Below the pieces are notes generated by a model. The model saw only the letters and a program-made list of their open reading frames with translations, was not told where the DNA came from and did not search any database. The position numbers and the translations under genes are program-made. From the NCBI GenBank assembly GCA_023227835.1, contig JALOCI010000001.1, positions 62,001-126,000 of the forward strand: 64,000 nucleotides of DNA. The letters are read 5' to 3'. Below are positions 50,385-58,644 of the stretch, one piece after another. Every line of letters starts with the position of its first letter. The first letter of the stretch is position 1. Origin of the DNA: Bacteroidales bacterium (lineage in GTDB: Bacteria > Bacteroidota > Bacteroidia > Bacteroidales > UBA932).

Positions 50385-52958
50385 ATGAAGACTGATTTTT
50401 CAACAATTTACGAAGGGCTGAATAGCGCTCAAAAACAAGCAGTTGAGCAATTTGACGGCCCCTCTTTGATAGTGGCGGGGGCGGGGTCCGGAAAGACAAG
50501 AGTGCTTACCTGCAGAATTGCCAATATTTTAGAACACGGGCACAGGGCGAATTCCGTATTGGCACTGACATTCACAAATAAGGCATCAAAGGAGATGAAG
50601 GAGAGGATATCCTCTCTTGTCGGCTATGATGTTGCAAGGAACTTGTGGATGGGTACTTTTCACTCTGTTTTTGTGAAGTTCCTCAGGGAAGATGCCGAAT
50701 TACTTGGTTTCCCAAAAAGTTTTACAATTTATGACACTTCAGATTCTAAAAGTGCTATAAGAGCATGTGTGAAGGAGTTATCTCTGGATGAGAAGATGTA
50801 TAAACCCAATGAGGTACTTTCCAGAATCTCAATGGCCAAGAATAATTTAGTGACTCCGGCGGCTTATTTGAGCAATGCAACTCTGGCACAGAATGATGCA
50901 GCTGCTAAAAAACCTAAGATAGGGGATATCTATGCTCTCTATCATAAAAAATGCAAGCAGGCAGGAGCTATGGATTTTGATGATATTCTGGTATATACAA
51001 ACATCTTGCTGCGGGATTTTCCACAGGTTCTGGAGAAGCTCAGATCAAGGTTTTCTTATATTCTGGTTGATGAGTATCAGGATACTAACTATTCTCAATA
51101 TTTGATAGTTAAGAAACTTGCTTCTGTTCACAGGAATCTTTGTGTTGTAGGTGACGATGCGCAAAGTATATATTCCTTCCGTGGGGCCAGAATTGAGAAT
51201 ATTCTGAATTTCAGGAAAGATTATCCTGAGGCTAAGGAGTTTCGGCTGGAGCAGAATTACCGTTCGACTCAGACTATTGTCAAGGCAGCAAATAGTCTGA
51301 TTGCAAGAAATTCAATGCAGATAAAGAAAGAGTGTTTCTCTTCTGAGGCGGTGGGAGATAAGATATGTGTCATAAATGCTTTCACGGATCAGGAGGAGGC
51401 TTTTATGCTTGCCTCTTCTGTTTTGGCAAAGATCTATCAGGATAAAGCTTCTTATGGTGATTTTGCTGTCCTTTACAGGACAAATGCCCAGTCAAGAGCG
51501 GTTGAGGAGGCTTTAAGAAAGCGCTCTCTTCCCTATAAGATTTATGGCGGCCACTCTTTCTATGAGAGGGCAGAGGTAAAGGACATGATCTCTTATCTTA
51601 GATTGTTACTTAACAAAAAAGATGATGAGGCTTTCAGGAGAATTGTCAACGTGCCTCCGAGAGGGATAGGTGACACGACTGTATCTTGTCTTACGGCGGC
51701 GGCCAACTCGGCAGGAGTTTCCCTGTGGGAAGCTATGATGGAGGGGCAGATTAGTGCAATGGGCATAAAGCAGGCCGCCGCAAGCAGACTTTTTCAGTTT
51801 GCCAGGATGATATCCGAGATTAGTGAAAGAGTCGCAACATCCAATGTCTATGACATTGCAATGGAGGTCCTTGTGAAATCAGGCTACATGGACTATCTGA
51901 GATCGGATACAACCGTTGAGGGGCAAGCCCGTCTAGACAATGTTGAGGAGTTGATGAACAGTATCAAGGCTTTTGTGGAGGAGGTTGAGGAGACAGGAGA
52001 GGTAAACGGCGATCCTGAAACAAATAAACAGGAGGCTTCTGTGCTGATTGAGAAAAATAGCGAGGCTGGCTTATCCGAGGGGGGATTAATGGCAGAAAGT
52101 CCGGAGGATAATTCCGGTCCACTTGTTTCGCTGTCTAATTATATCGAGAATATTGCCCTTTTAAGTGCAATTGATGAAAATAATGCTCCGGAGGATTCAA
52201 ATAAGATAAGTCTTATGACTGTCCACTCGGCTAAAGGTCTTGAATTTCCCTATGTATATGTGGTAGGAATGGAAGAGAATCTGTTTCCTTCAGGCAGTAT
52301 GTCCGGAATAAAGGAAAATGAACTGGAGGAGGAGAGGCGTCTGTTTTATGTTGCTTTGACCCGGGCAAAGTTGAATGTTACGCTCTCGTACGCCCAATCA
52401 CGTTTTAGGTGGGGCTCACATGTAAATTATCCTACAAGCCGGTTTTTAAGAGAGATTGATCCAAAATACCTTGACTGGCCTGACATGAAGAGTGAGATGG
52501 GCGGTGATGATTATAATCTGGTTTCCATGAACTCTCTTACCAATAACGGGACATCCCGCTCCGATACTCGTTTTCGTGATAAATCGGGATCAGGTTCACG
52601 CGATAGATCAACTACGGGGGATTACGACAGATCAGGTTCCGGGAAATGGAACAGCAATCCTGGTTCTCAATACCGAGATCGAGCAGGTAATCCTTCTAAT
52701 GATCAAAATTCATCCAGTGGGGTACAAAATGCATTCCGCCCATCGACTACCTTCCGGAAGCCGGTAGATCCGGATTTCAAGGCCGATCCTGTTTCTAAAC
52801 TAAAAGCTGGCCTGAAAGTTGAACATGACAGATTCGGTTTCGGAACACTGCTCGAACTTGAGGGAGATGCTCTTAATGCAAAGGCTGTGGTGGATTTTGA
52901 ACAAGGAGGCAAAAAAACATTACTATTGAAGTTCGCGAAGCTCCGCGTTGTAGAATAA
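50385..52958 (+). CDS. pcrA: ATP-dependent DNA helicase, UvrD/PcrA family
   Basis: I start at the ATG at 50385 (MKTDFSTIYEGLNSAQKQAV), which follows a promoter and gives 857 residues. Motifs: Walker A AGAGSGKT (31-38), TFTNKASKEMKER, GTFHSVFVKFLR, LVDEYQDTNYSQ, GDDAQSIYSFRGA, QNYRST and VHSAKGLEFPYVYVVGMEE plus VALTRAK. It unwinds DNA 3' to 5' in repair and replication. A Glu/Ser-rich insert at about 555-605 and a Ser/Gly/Arg-rich linker at about 730-800 come before a Tudor-like C-terminal domain (GLKVEHDRFGFGTLLELEG). Confidence 0.96.
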   Translation: MKTDFSTIYEGLNSAQKQAVEQFDGPSLIVAGAGSGKTRVLTCRIANILEHGHRANSVLALTFTNKASKEMKERISSLVGYDVARNLWMGTFHSVFVKFLREDAELLGFPKSFTIYDTSDSKSAIRACVKELSLDEKMYKPNEVLSRISMAKNNLVTPAAYLSNATLAQNDAAAKKPKIGDIYALYHKKCKQAGAMDFDDILVYTNILLRDFPQVLEKLRSRFSYILVDEYQDTNYSQYLIVKKLASVHRNLCVVGDDAQSIYSFRGARIENILNFRKDYPEAKEFRLEQNYRSTQTIVKAANSLIARNSMQIKKECFSSEAVGDKICVINAFTDQEEAFMLASSVLAKIYQDKASYGDFAVLYRTNAQSRAVEEALRKRSLPYKIYGGHSFYERAEVKDMISYLRLLLNKKDDEAFRRIVNVPPRGIGDTTVSCLTAAANSAGVSLWEAMMEGQISAMGIKQAAASRLFQFARMISEISERVATSNVYDIAMEVLVKSGYMDYLRSDTTVEGQARLDNVEELMNSIKAFVEEVEETGEVNGDPETNKQEASVLIEKNSEAGLSEGGLMAESPEDNSGPLVSLSNYIENIALLSAIDENNAPEDSNKISLMTVHSAKGLEFPYVYVVGMEENLFPSGSMSGIKENELEEERRLFYVALTRAKLNVTLSYAQSRFRWGSHVNYPTSRFLREIDPKYLDWPDMKSEMGGDDYNLVSMNSLTNNGTSRSDTRFRDKSGSGSRDRSTTGDYDRSGSGKWNSNPGSQYRDRAGNPSNDQNSSSGVQNAFRPSTTFRKPVDPDFKADPVSKLKAGLKVEHDRFGFGTLLELEGDALNAKAVVDFEQGGKKTLLLKFAKLRVVE

Positions 52959-53197
52959 CTCCACTGTAATTATATATAGAATTTTGTAATTATTACTTGA
53001 AAATTATTTTTGTCAAATAAATTTTGCCTACTATGTTTTTTCCCAGTTATATTGTCATTTGCTGAGATTTTCTACAAAAAGAAATATCACATATTTGATA
53101 ATAAATTGAAGCCTATTAAGTGAATTCAGATCTTTATATAAGAAAAATTTCGTTAAAAAAAGAAAAAAATTAAAAATATTTTCAAAAAAATAAACTT

Positions 53198-53212
53198 TGG
53201 CACAGAGTTTGT
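53198..53212 (+). promoter_or_regulatory. Sigma-54-like promoter site
   Basis: TGGCAC-AGAGT-TTGT has the -24 TGGCAC and correct five-base spacing to TTGT, close to the TGGCAC-N5-TTGC consensus; only the final C differs. Its reverse complement also partly resembles the dispersed repeat, so it could instead be a decayed copy. Confidence 0.4.
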
Positions 53213-53257
53213 AATTTTTTAATCGAAGTTTTTCATAGTTTAAGTTTAGGTTAAGTA

Positions 53258-53291
53258 ATGGGGCATTATTCCGGAAGGGGTGAGGCCCCAT
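53258..53291 (+). other. Stem-loop between pcrA and the flavoenzyme gene
   Basis: ATGGGGC (53258-53264) and GCCCCAT (53285-53291) form a perfect 7-bp stem with a GC-rich loop including TTCCGGAA. It lies in otherwise AT-rich DNA and is followed by a terminator, which fits a small RNA. An ATG in the second arm opens a 17-codon frame ending inside the terminator stem. Confidence 0.5.
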
Positions 53292-53309
53292 GAAGTTTTT
53301 ATATATCCT

Positions 53310-53325
53310 AAAATCAGTACCACAA
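53310..53325 (+). repeat. Dispersed palindromic repeat, copy 8 (decayed)
   Basis: AATCAGTACCACAAA matches the core with two changes. A half copy (AAAAATCAGTG) lies at about 53384-53394. Confidence 0.5.
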
Positions 53326-53330
53326 AAAAT

Positions 53331-53365
53331 AAAGCGCCTGTAAATATTTAAAATACAGGCGTTTA
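53331..53365. terminator. Intrinsic terminator between pcrA and the flavoenzyme gene
   Basis: CGCCTGTA (53335-53342) pairs with TACAGGCG (53354-53361) across an 11-base AT loop, with A-rich DNA before and TTT after. It can serve the plus-strand transcript and, with the T-rich opposite strand, the convergent gene ending at 53402. Confidence 0.75.
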
Positions 53366-53401
53366 TCTGTTGGTTATTTGAAAAAATCAGTGATATCAAT
53401 A

Positions 53402-56400
53402 TTATTTAAAAGCTTGTTCACTGAGGCCTTTGCCGCCGAGTCTGAGTTCGCTGAAATAATCAGGGACGGCTCGTCCAAGGAGGCTGTCTACATAGACCTT
53501 GGCAAGGTATTGTGAGAGCATGAAGCCGTGTCCCCTCATTCCTACGAACAAGCCTGCCTCCGGATCTATTATGTAGCGAGGCTCAGTGTAGTAGCCCGAC
53601 CATATTGCCTGGAAGCCCACTCCGGATAGCTGCGGAATCCATTCCGTAAACATCTCGGTGGCTACTTCAATGAAATCCTGTGTGTTTATCTTAAGGTTCT
53701 TTGCTGTCTCTTTTGCGTCTATCGCAGGGGAGGCGCAACCTATAATCTGGCCTGTCTCGGCTAGCTGCTGACCGTATACGGCTGAAAAACCCTTATATTT
53801 TCTTCTGTCTATTATCATATCAAGGTTAGCTCCGTCTTTGCCAAGCATAGGCAGTCTCTTTGTGATAAATGCCTGATGTTTTACTGGATACAGACCGGTC
53901 TCGATTCCTAGTTTCTTTGCAAATTTGTCGGCATTTCCTCCGAGAGCATTAATAAAAATCTCTGTCCGGAACTCAAGATACTCTCTGTCTGGTGTCTGCA
54001 AAATAACACGATATTCTTTACCATCCCTGCTCACGTCAATAAGTTTTGTGTTCTCGAGAATCGTTCCTCCAAGACTTTGACCGATATGTCTTACAGCATC
54101 GATTGTAAGGCCCGGATTTGCCTGCCAGCAGTTGTTGGTAATCAATGCATGGCTGTATGTTGATAATGATGTATTAAAGTATGGTGAGATCTCCTTTCTG
54201 AAATCTTTTTTATCAACCATATAGGCATCCGACCATGCCCGGGATAGATCAAGAGATTTATAGGTCTCTTCGTCGTGTGCCAGATTGATATATCGTGTCA
54301 GCTTGAAATCTATACGACTCTTTTCATTAAGAGCTTTGAAAATTTCGAGATTATGCATAGCTATATCGGCAAGAGCCGGTAATGAGAATGCAGGTCGTCC
54401 GCCGGCGATATTTCGCCAAGAACTTCCAAGTCCGTTATTGACAAGGTAAGGTTTGTATCCTGCCTCAGAGAGATAACGGAAAAGTGACGAGCCTGCTATT
54501 CCGCCTCCGGCTATCAAGGCCGCGACTTTTTTAACCTCTCTTTTGCCCTTGGTTGTGGCAGATTCCGGAAGAATCACATTCTCTTCTCTGTTTTTATTGA
54601 CCATCTCGCCCAGGTTTACCAGATTGGACATCGGTCCTCTCGGTGTTGGTTCTCCGAGAACCTCTATTCCGTATGCTCTGAGCAAAGTCCTCGCTCTTGG
54701 TACACATCTGTTGCCTCGGCACGCACCCATTCCTATTCTCGAAATGTGCTTAAGCTCATCAGAAGAAATAACCTTTCTTTCCCCAATTACGGCAAGGAGT
54801 TTTTCAACCGTAACATCTTCACAGTGACATATATATGATTTCGCATCATGCGGTTGCCCTAACTTTAAGAGCTTTAGTGGTTCAGGGTAATTTTCTTTAA
54901 CAATAAATCCCCTGACCTTTAAAAGCTCCTCTCCCTCGAGATTTATTGCCTTTACTCTGGCTACGTTCGTTTTGTTGTCGCTTTTCAGAATTTTTTCAAT
55001 TACACCCTCACCGACTTTTTCTCCTTTATTATTAACCAAGTAAACTCCGGCTCCCTCATCGGCCTTATATTCTATAGGCATGAACAACCAGTGCTTGTTG
55101 AACTGGTATCCGAATATGGCAAGTCCGGGACATTGGTGAACACATTGCATACATCCGATACACTTGTCGAAATCAATTCTGGGAACAGTAGATGTGGAAG
55201 ATTTAGTTATTGCTCCGTATTTGCAGGCAAACGAGCATGGATTGCATGCAAAGCCATAAAGGCAGTCAATCTGGACAAATCCTTTCGATTCCATTCTCTC
55301 TTTAGACGGCCTTAACGGCTCTTCCAGTATCCTGACAGGATGTTGCTGAGAGTCTATGTACTCTTTTGATATAGAGAGATAGTTGTCATAGTTGAATTTT
55401 ATTCCCAGATCCTGCATAATCTCGTATGCGCACTGACGCCCTCTGAGGACGGCAGAAGTCCCTTCTCCGATCTTTACAGAATCGCCGACCCCGTGGCATT
55501 TTCTTCCGAAAACTTCCACGCCTTTTCTGAATAATTGATTGTCAGGAATTAATCCTGTACAGATGTTTATGCAATCAATATCTTCTATGACTGTCTCTGT
55601 TCCAGGTATTGGTTTGAAATTTTCACATTTCGCAATTATTGCCCCTGTTATGCCTGTACGGTCTTCGTTTGGAATTGCTTCAAGAAGTATATGTGATGTG
55701 AGAATCGGAATCCCGAGTCTCCTTACTCTGTTTGCCTGCACCGGAAATCCTCCTTCATAAGGCATAGCTTCAATAATCGCCCTTACACCGGCTCCAGCCT
55801 GCATTGCCTGATATGAAGTGAGATATCCTATGTTGCCTGCACCGACTGTCAGTATCTTCTTTCCCAGAAGTGTAAGCTCTTTGTTCATCATCCTCTGAAC
55901 GACAGCGGCAGTATACACACCAGGCAGGTCATCGTTTTTAAATGCCGGCATAAAAGGAACCGCTCCGGTTGCTACAACAATCTGTTCGGCGTCTATGTAA
56001 AAGACCTCCTGAGTGGAGATGTTCTTTGCAATCAGCCTTTTTCCCTCAACTATATCCCATATTACTGAATCAAGAATGATTCCTGTTGGATCTTCACCGG
56101 CAAGATTGGAAGCAATGTCAAAACCTCTCATACCTCCGAATCTCTTCTCTTTTTCGAAGAAGAAGAACTGGTGAGTCTGCATTACAAACTGTCCACCTAT
56201 TTTACTGTTATTGTCAATGACCAGATTGTCAACACCACCCTTGCACAACTCTTCTCTGACCGCCAGGCCTGCAGGACCTGCACCGATAATGGCTACAGTT
56301 GTCTTGAATACCTTGATTGCCGGTTTTAGATTGCCCTGGTAATCTATTTCCTGAGGCATGTAAGATTCGTCAACTCTTCTTACATCTTTCACTTCATCTA

Positions 56401-56650
56401 CCTTGGTGATACATATACGGCGGACTCTCCCGTCAACTAACATTTCGCAGGCTCCGCATTTTCCGATTCCGCACTCCAATGTGCGTTCTCTGTGTTCCAG
56501 ACTGTGTTTGTGTACTACGAGCCCTGCCTGATGTAAGGCTGCTGCAATTGTAAATCCCCTCTGACCAACAACTTTTTGTCCTTCGAATGTAAATTCTACT
56601 CTATCTTCCACAGGAATCGGAAGTATAGGATGTTCAGTGATTTTGTACAT
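53402..56650 (-). CDS. Fused multi-cluster iron-sulfur flavoenzyme (HcnABC / hydroxyproline dehydrogenase-like)
   Basis: One 1082-residue protein contains, in order: a [2Fe-2S] domain (Cys60, 65, 68, 80); a pyridine-nucleotide-type FAD domain (GAGPAG 123-128; second Rossmann ILTVGAGNIG near 270); two 4Fe-4S motifs (Cys463/469/472/476 and CIGCMQCVHQC at 497-507); a BFD-like [2Fe-2S] domain (CHC 608-610, Cys644/649); and a D-amino-acid-oxidase-type FAD domain (GGGIAG 715-720 to about 1070). The parts match the gamma, alpha and beta subunits of hydrogen cyanide synthase or D-hydroxyproline dehydrogenase. It probably oxidises an amino or imino acid and passes electrons on to a carrier. It stands alone. 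Confidence 0.8.
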   Translation of the reverse strand: MYKITEHPILPIPVEDRVEFTFEGQKVVGQRGFTIAAALHQAGLVVHKHSLEHRERTLECGIGKCGACEMLVDGRVRRICITKVDEVKDVRRVDESYMPQEIDYQGNLKPAIKVFKTTVAIIGAGPAGLAVREELCKGGVDNLVIDNNSKIGGQFVMQTHQFFFFEKEKRFGGMRGFDIASNLAGEDPTGIILDSVIWDIVEGKRLIAKNISTQEVFYIDAEQIVVATGAVPFMPAFKNDDLPGVYTAAVVQRMMNKELTLLGKKILTVGAGNIGYLTSYQAMQAGAGVRAIIEAMPYEGGFPVQANRVRRLGIPILTSHILLEAIPNEDRTGITGAIIAKCENFKPIPGTETVIEDIDCINICTGLIPDNQLFRKGVEVFGRKCHGVGDSVKIGEGTSAVLRGRQCAYEIMQDLGIKFNYDNYLSISKEYIDSQQHPVRILEEPLRPSKERMESKGFVQIDCLYGFACNPCSFACKYGAITKSSTSTVPRIDFDKCIGCMQCVHQCPGLAIFGYQFNKHWLFMPIEYKADEGAGVYLVNNKGEKVGEGVIEKILKSDNKTNVARVKAINLEGEELLKVRGFIVKENYPEPLKLLKLGQPHDAKSYICHCEDVTVEKLLAVIGERKVISSDELKHISRIGMGACRGNRCVPRARTLLRAYGIEVLGEPTPRGPMSNLVNLGEMVNKNREENVILPESATTKGKREVKKVAALIAGGGIAGSSLFRYLSEAGYKPYLVNNGLGSSWRNIAGGRPAFSLPALADIAMHNLEIFKALNEKSRIDFKLTRYINLAHDEETYKSLDLSRAWSDAYMVDKKDFRKEISPYFNTSLSTYSHALITNNCWQANPGLTIDAVRHIGQSLGGTILENTKLIDVSRDGKEYRVILQTPDREYLEFRTEIFINALGGNADKFAKKLGIETGLYPVKHQAFITKRLPMLGKDGANLDMIIDRRKYKGFSAVYGQQLAETGQIIGCASPAIDAKETAKNLKINTQDFIEVATEMFTEWIPQLSGVGFQAIWSGYYTEPRYIIDPEAGLFVGMRGHGFMLSQYLAKVYVDSLLGRAVPDYFSELRLGGKGLSEQAFK

Positions 56651-56669
56651 AGTTTAAAATTAGTTTGAA

Positions 56670-56677
56670 CAAATTTA
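56670..56677 (-). promoter_or_regulatory. -7 box of the fused flavoenzyme gene
   Basis: TAAATTTG on the minus strand fits TAnnTTTG and lies about 20 bases before the ATG at 56650. No strong -33 box. Confidence 0.45.
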
Positions 56678-56762
56678 ATAAAAAACATATCTGACGATTT
56701 TAGATTTAGATATTTTTTACAAAAAATTGACGATTTCGTTACTAAATTCTGATATATCGTAA

Positions 56763-56770
56763 TAGATTTG
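56763..56770 (+). promoter_or_regulatory. -7 box of the DUF4493-type gene
   Basis: TAGATTTG fits TAnnTTTG and lies 28 bases before the ATG at 56799. Confidence 0.45.
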
Positions 56771-56798
56771 ATCAACTAACCAATTAAATCTGTGAGAT

Positions 56799-57995
56799 AT
56801 GAAGGGAAAAATTCTATTTGGTAGGAAGGGACGGTCTGGTAATGCTGAGCCGTTCCCTAAAGGTTTTACGGGGACACTCTTCTCTTCCTTTTTGGGAGCA
56901 GGGATTCCCTTGCTGACTCTCTTTCTGGGGCTTGTTGTCTTTGCCCTGTATTCACTCTTTCTCTCTTCTTGCCGGGGGCTCACCTTTGAAAATGAGACTA
57001 CCGGTGAGATAAGATTTGTGTTTGAAAGGCCGGTTGCGACCAAAGCTGTTGTAAGAGATTTCCCCGACAGTAATAAATTTGTTTTAACTATTAGAAACAG
57101 TTCGGGAAATCTTGTTTATGATGGTCTCTACGGAGAGAGGCCCTCAAAGCTGGAGCTTAATGCCGGCAGTTATGATATTGCTGTTGTATCCGGGACTTTT
57201 ACAAAACCGGAGTTTGAGGCTCCTTGCTACGGAGATAATAAGACAGTGGTTGTCAAAGCCGGTGAGGTTTGTGTTATTTCACTAACGGCTGTTCAGACAA
57301 ATGTCGGTATCAGACTTACCTTTACTGACGATTTTAAAAAGAAATTCTCCGGATATACCGCTGAATTTGCGGATAAGGAAGGAAAACTTTCTTATCCGTT
57401 TACTGAAACAAGATTTGCTTACCTTAACCCTGGTCCGGTAATTCTCAATTTGCTAGAATTACCGCCATACGGAGAAAATGCACTTCCGGATACTATCCGG
57501 GTTATTTCAAGAGAGATGGAACAGAAGGATATGCTTACTCTCAACCTTCATGCTAATCCTTCTGATACATCTGCTGCAACCTCCGGCCTTATTATAGATA
57601 CAACTTCCAGATGGTTGTTCGAGCAGATAATAGTAGGTGCGGGAGACGGCAAGAGCAAGTCAACGGCATTTAATGTAGGTCAGGTCTCTTCTAACATCGG
57701 CGCAAAAGGAGTATGGGTTACAGGATATATAGTCGGTGGAGATTTGACCTCCACATCCATCAGCTTCACCTCTCCGTTTACAAAGGAGACAAATCTTGCA
57801 ATTGCATCTTCTGCCGATGAGAGAGTTAGAAGTAATTGTATATCAGTTTGTATCCCAAATACTGATTTAAGGGGTGTGCTGAACTTGTGCACAAATCCCG
57901 GAAATCTGGGCAAGCGGGTATATATTCAGGGAACCATAGTAGCTTCATACTTGGGACTAATAGGGTTAAACCCTGTAACGGATGCTCAATTTTAA
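56799..57995 (+). CDS. DUF4493-type lipoprotein with a C-terminal DUF6359-like domain
   Basis: The 398-residue protein has a hydrophobic stretch (about 35-55) ending in the lipobox-like LSSC (Cys58). The leader before it is unusually long for a lipoprotein, so the true start may be further down at a non-ATG codon. Residues 85-160 (KFVLTIRNSSGNLVYDG, LNAGSYDIAVVSG) resemble DUF4493. From about 280 the sequence AFNVGQVSSNIGAKGVWVTGYIVGG to the end resembles the DUF6359/OB-like domain of Bacteroidetes surface proteins. Probably surface-exposed; function unknown. Confidence 0.65.
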   Translation: MKGKILFGRKGRSGNAEPFPKGFTGTLFSSFLGAGIPLLTLFLGLVVFALYSLFLSSCRGLTFENETTGEIRFVFERPVATKAVVRDFPDSNKFVLTIRNSSGNLVYDGLYGERPSKLELNAGSYDIAVVSGTFTKPEFEAPCYGDNKTVVVKAGEVCVISLTAVQTNVGIRLTFTDDFKKKFSGYTAEFADKEGKLSYPFTETRFAYLNPGPVILNLLELPPYGENALPDTIRVISREMEQKDMLTLNLHANPSDTSAATSGLIIDTTSRWLFEQIIVGAGDGKSKSTAFNVGQVSSNIGAKGVWVTGYIVGGDLTSTSISFTSPFTKETNLAIASSADERVRSNCISVCIPNTDLRGVLNLCTNPGNLGKRVYIQGTIVASYLGLIGLNPVTDAQF

Positions 57996-58017
57996 GAAGA
58001 TTGTGGGTGTGAATTGC

Positions 58018-58025
58018 TATATTTG
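58018..58025 (+). promoter_or_regulatory. -7 box of the acyltransferase-flavoprotein pair
   Basis: TATATTTG fits TAnnTTTG, 25 bases before the ATG at 58051. Confidence 0.45.
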
Positions 58026-58050
58026 CATTTGTATATAACAGGATTGACTT

Positions 58051-58635
58051 ATGCAGGAAACCGGATATTTTGCACATGGGACAGCGGTGATTGATCCCGG
58101 GTGTACTATTGGAAAAGGCACAAAAATATGGCACTTCACACACATAATGAGCGAGTCTGTAATAGGGGAGGGGTGTAACATCGGTCAGAATGTTGTTGTT
58201 TCACCGGAAGTAGTTTTGGGGAACAATGTGAAAGTTCAGAATAACGTCTCTATATATACCGGTGTTATATGTGAGGATGATGTTTTTCTTGGCCCCTCAT
58301 GTGTCTTCACCAATGTGGTTAATCCCCGCAGTGCTATTGTAAGAAGAGAAAGCTATCAGAAGACACATGTCGGAAGGGGAGCTACTATAGGCGCTAATGC
58401 GACAATTGTATGCGGCCATGATATTGGTGAGTATGCATTTATTGGCGCAGGAGCAGTTGTGATCGATGAAGTTAAACCATACGCACTGGTGGTAGGTAAT
58501 CCTGCAAAGCAGATCGGATGGATGAGCCGTGCCGGGCAGAGACTGATGTTCGGTCAGGATGGTCTGGCTGAGTGTCCGGAGACAAAAGAGAGGTATTCTC
58601 TTGTAAACGGTGAGGTTAAGTTGCTCAATTTTTGA
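58051..58635 (+). CDS. UDP-sugar N/O-acyltransferase, left-handed beta-helix (WbpD/WlbB type)
   Basis: The 194-residue protein is a hexapeptide-repeat transferase: FAHGTAVIDPGCTIGKGTKIWHFTHIMSESVIGEGCNIGQNVVVSPEVVLGNNVKVQNNVSIYTGVICEDDVFLGPSCVFTNVVNPRS. The NPRSAIVRRESYQKTHVGRGATIGANATIVCGH region holds the likely catalytic His of WbpD/WlbB, which N-acetylate UDP-3-amino-2-acetamido sugars in surface polysaccharide synthesis. The Kdo/capsule genes are far away, so it may serve another glycan. The flavoprotein gene follows 9 bp later. Confidence 0.88.
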   Translation: MQETGYFAHGTAVIDPGCTIGKGTKIWHFTHIMSESVIGEGCNIGQNVVVSPEVVLGNNVKVQNNVSIYTGVICEDDVFLGPSCVFTNVVNPRSAIVRRESYQKTHVGRGATIGANATIVCGHDIGEYAFIGAGAVVIDEVKPYALVVGNPAKQIGWMSRAGQRLMFGQDGLAECPETKERYSLVNGEVKLLNF

Positions 58636-58644
58636 TACGGAATT

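Noticed and set aside
53055..53399. Minus-strand frame of 114 codons between pcrA and the flavoenzyme
   Set aside because: Phe/Asn/Leu-rich translation of AT-rich DNA that crosses the terminator, the stem-loop and repeat copies; no start signal.
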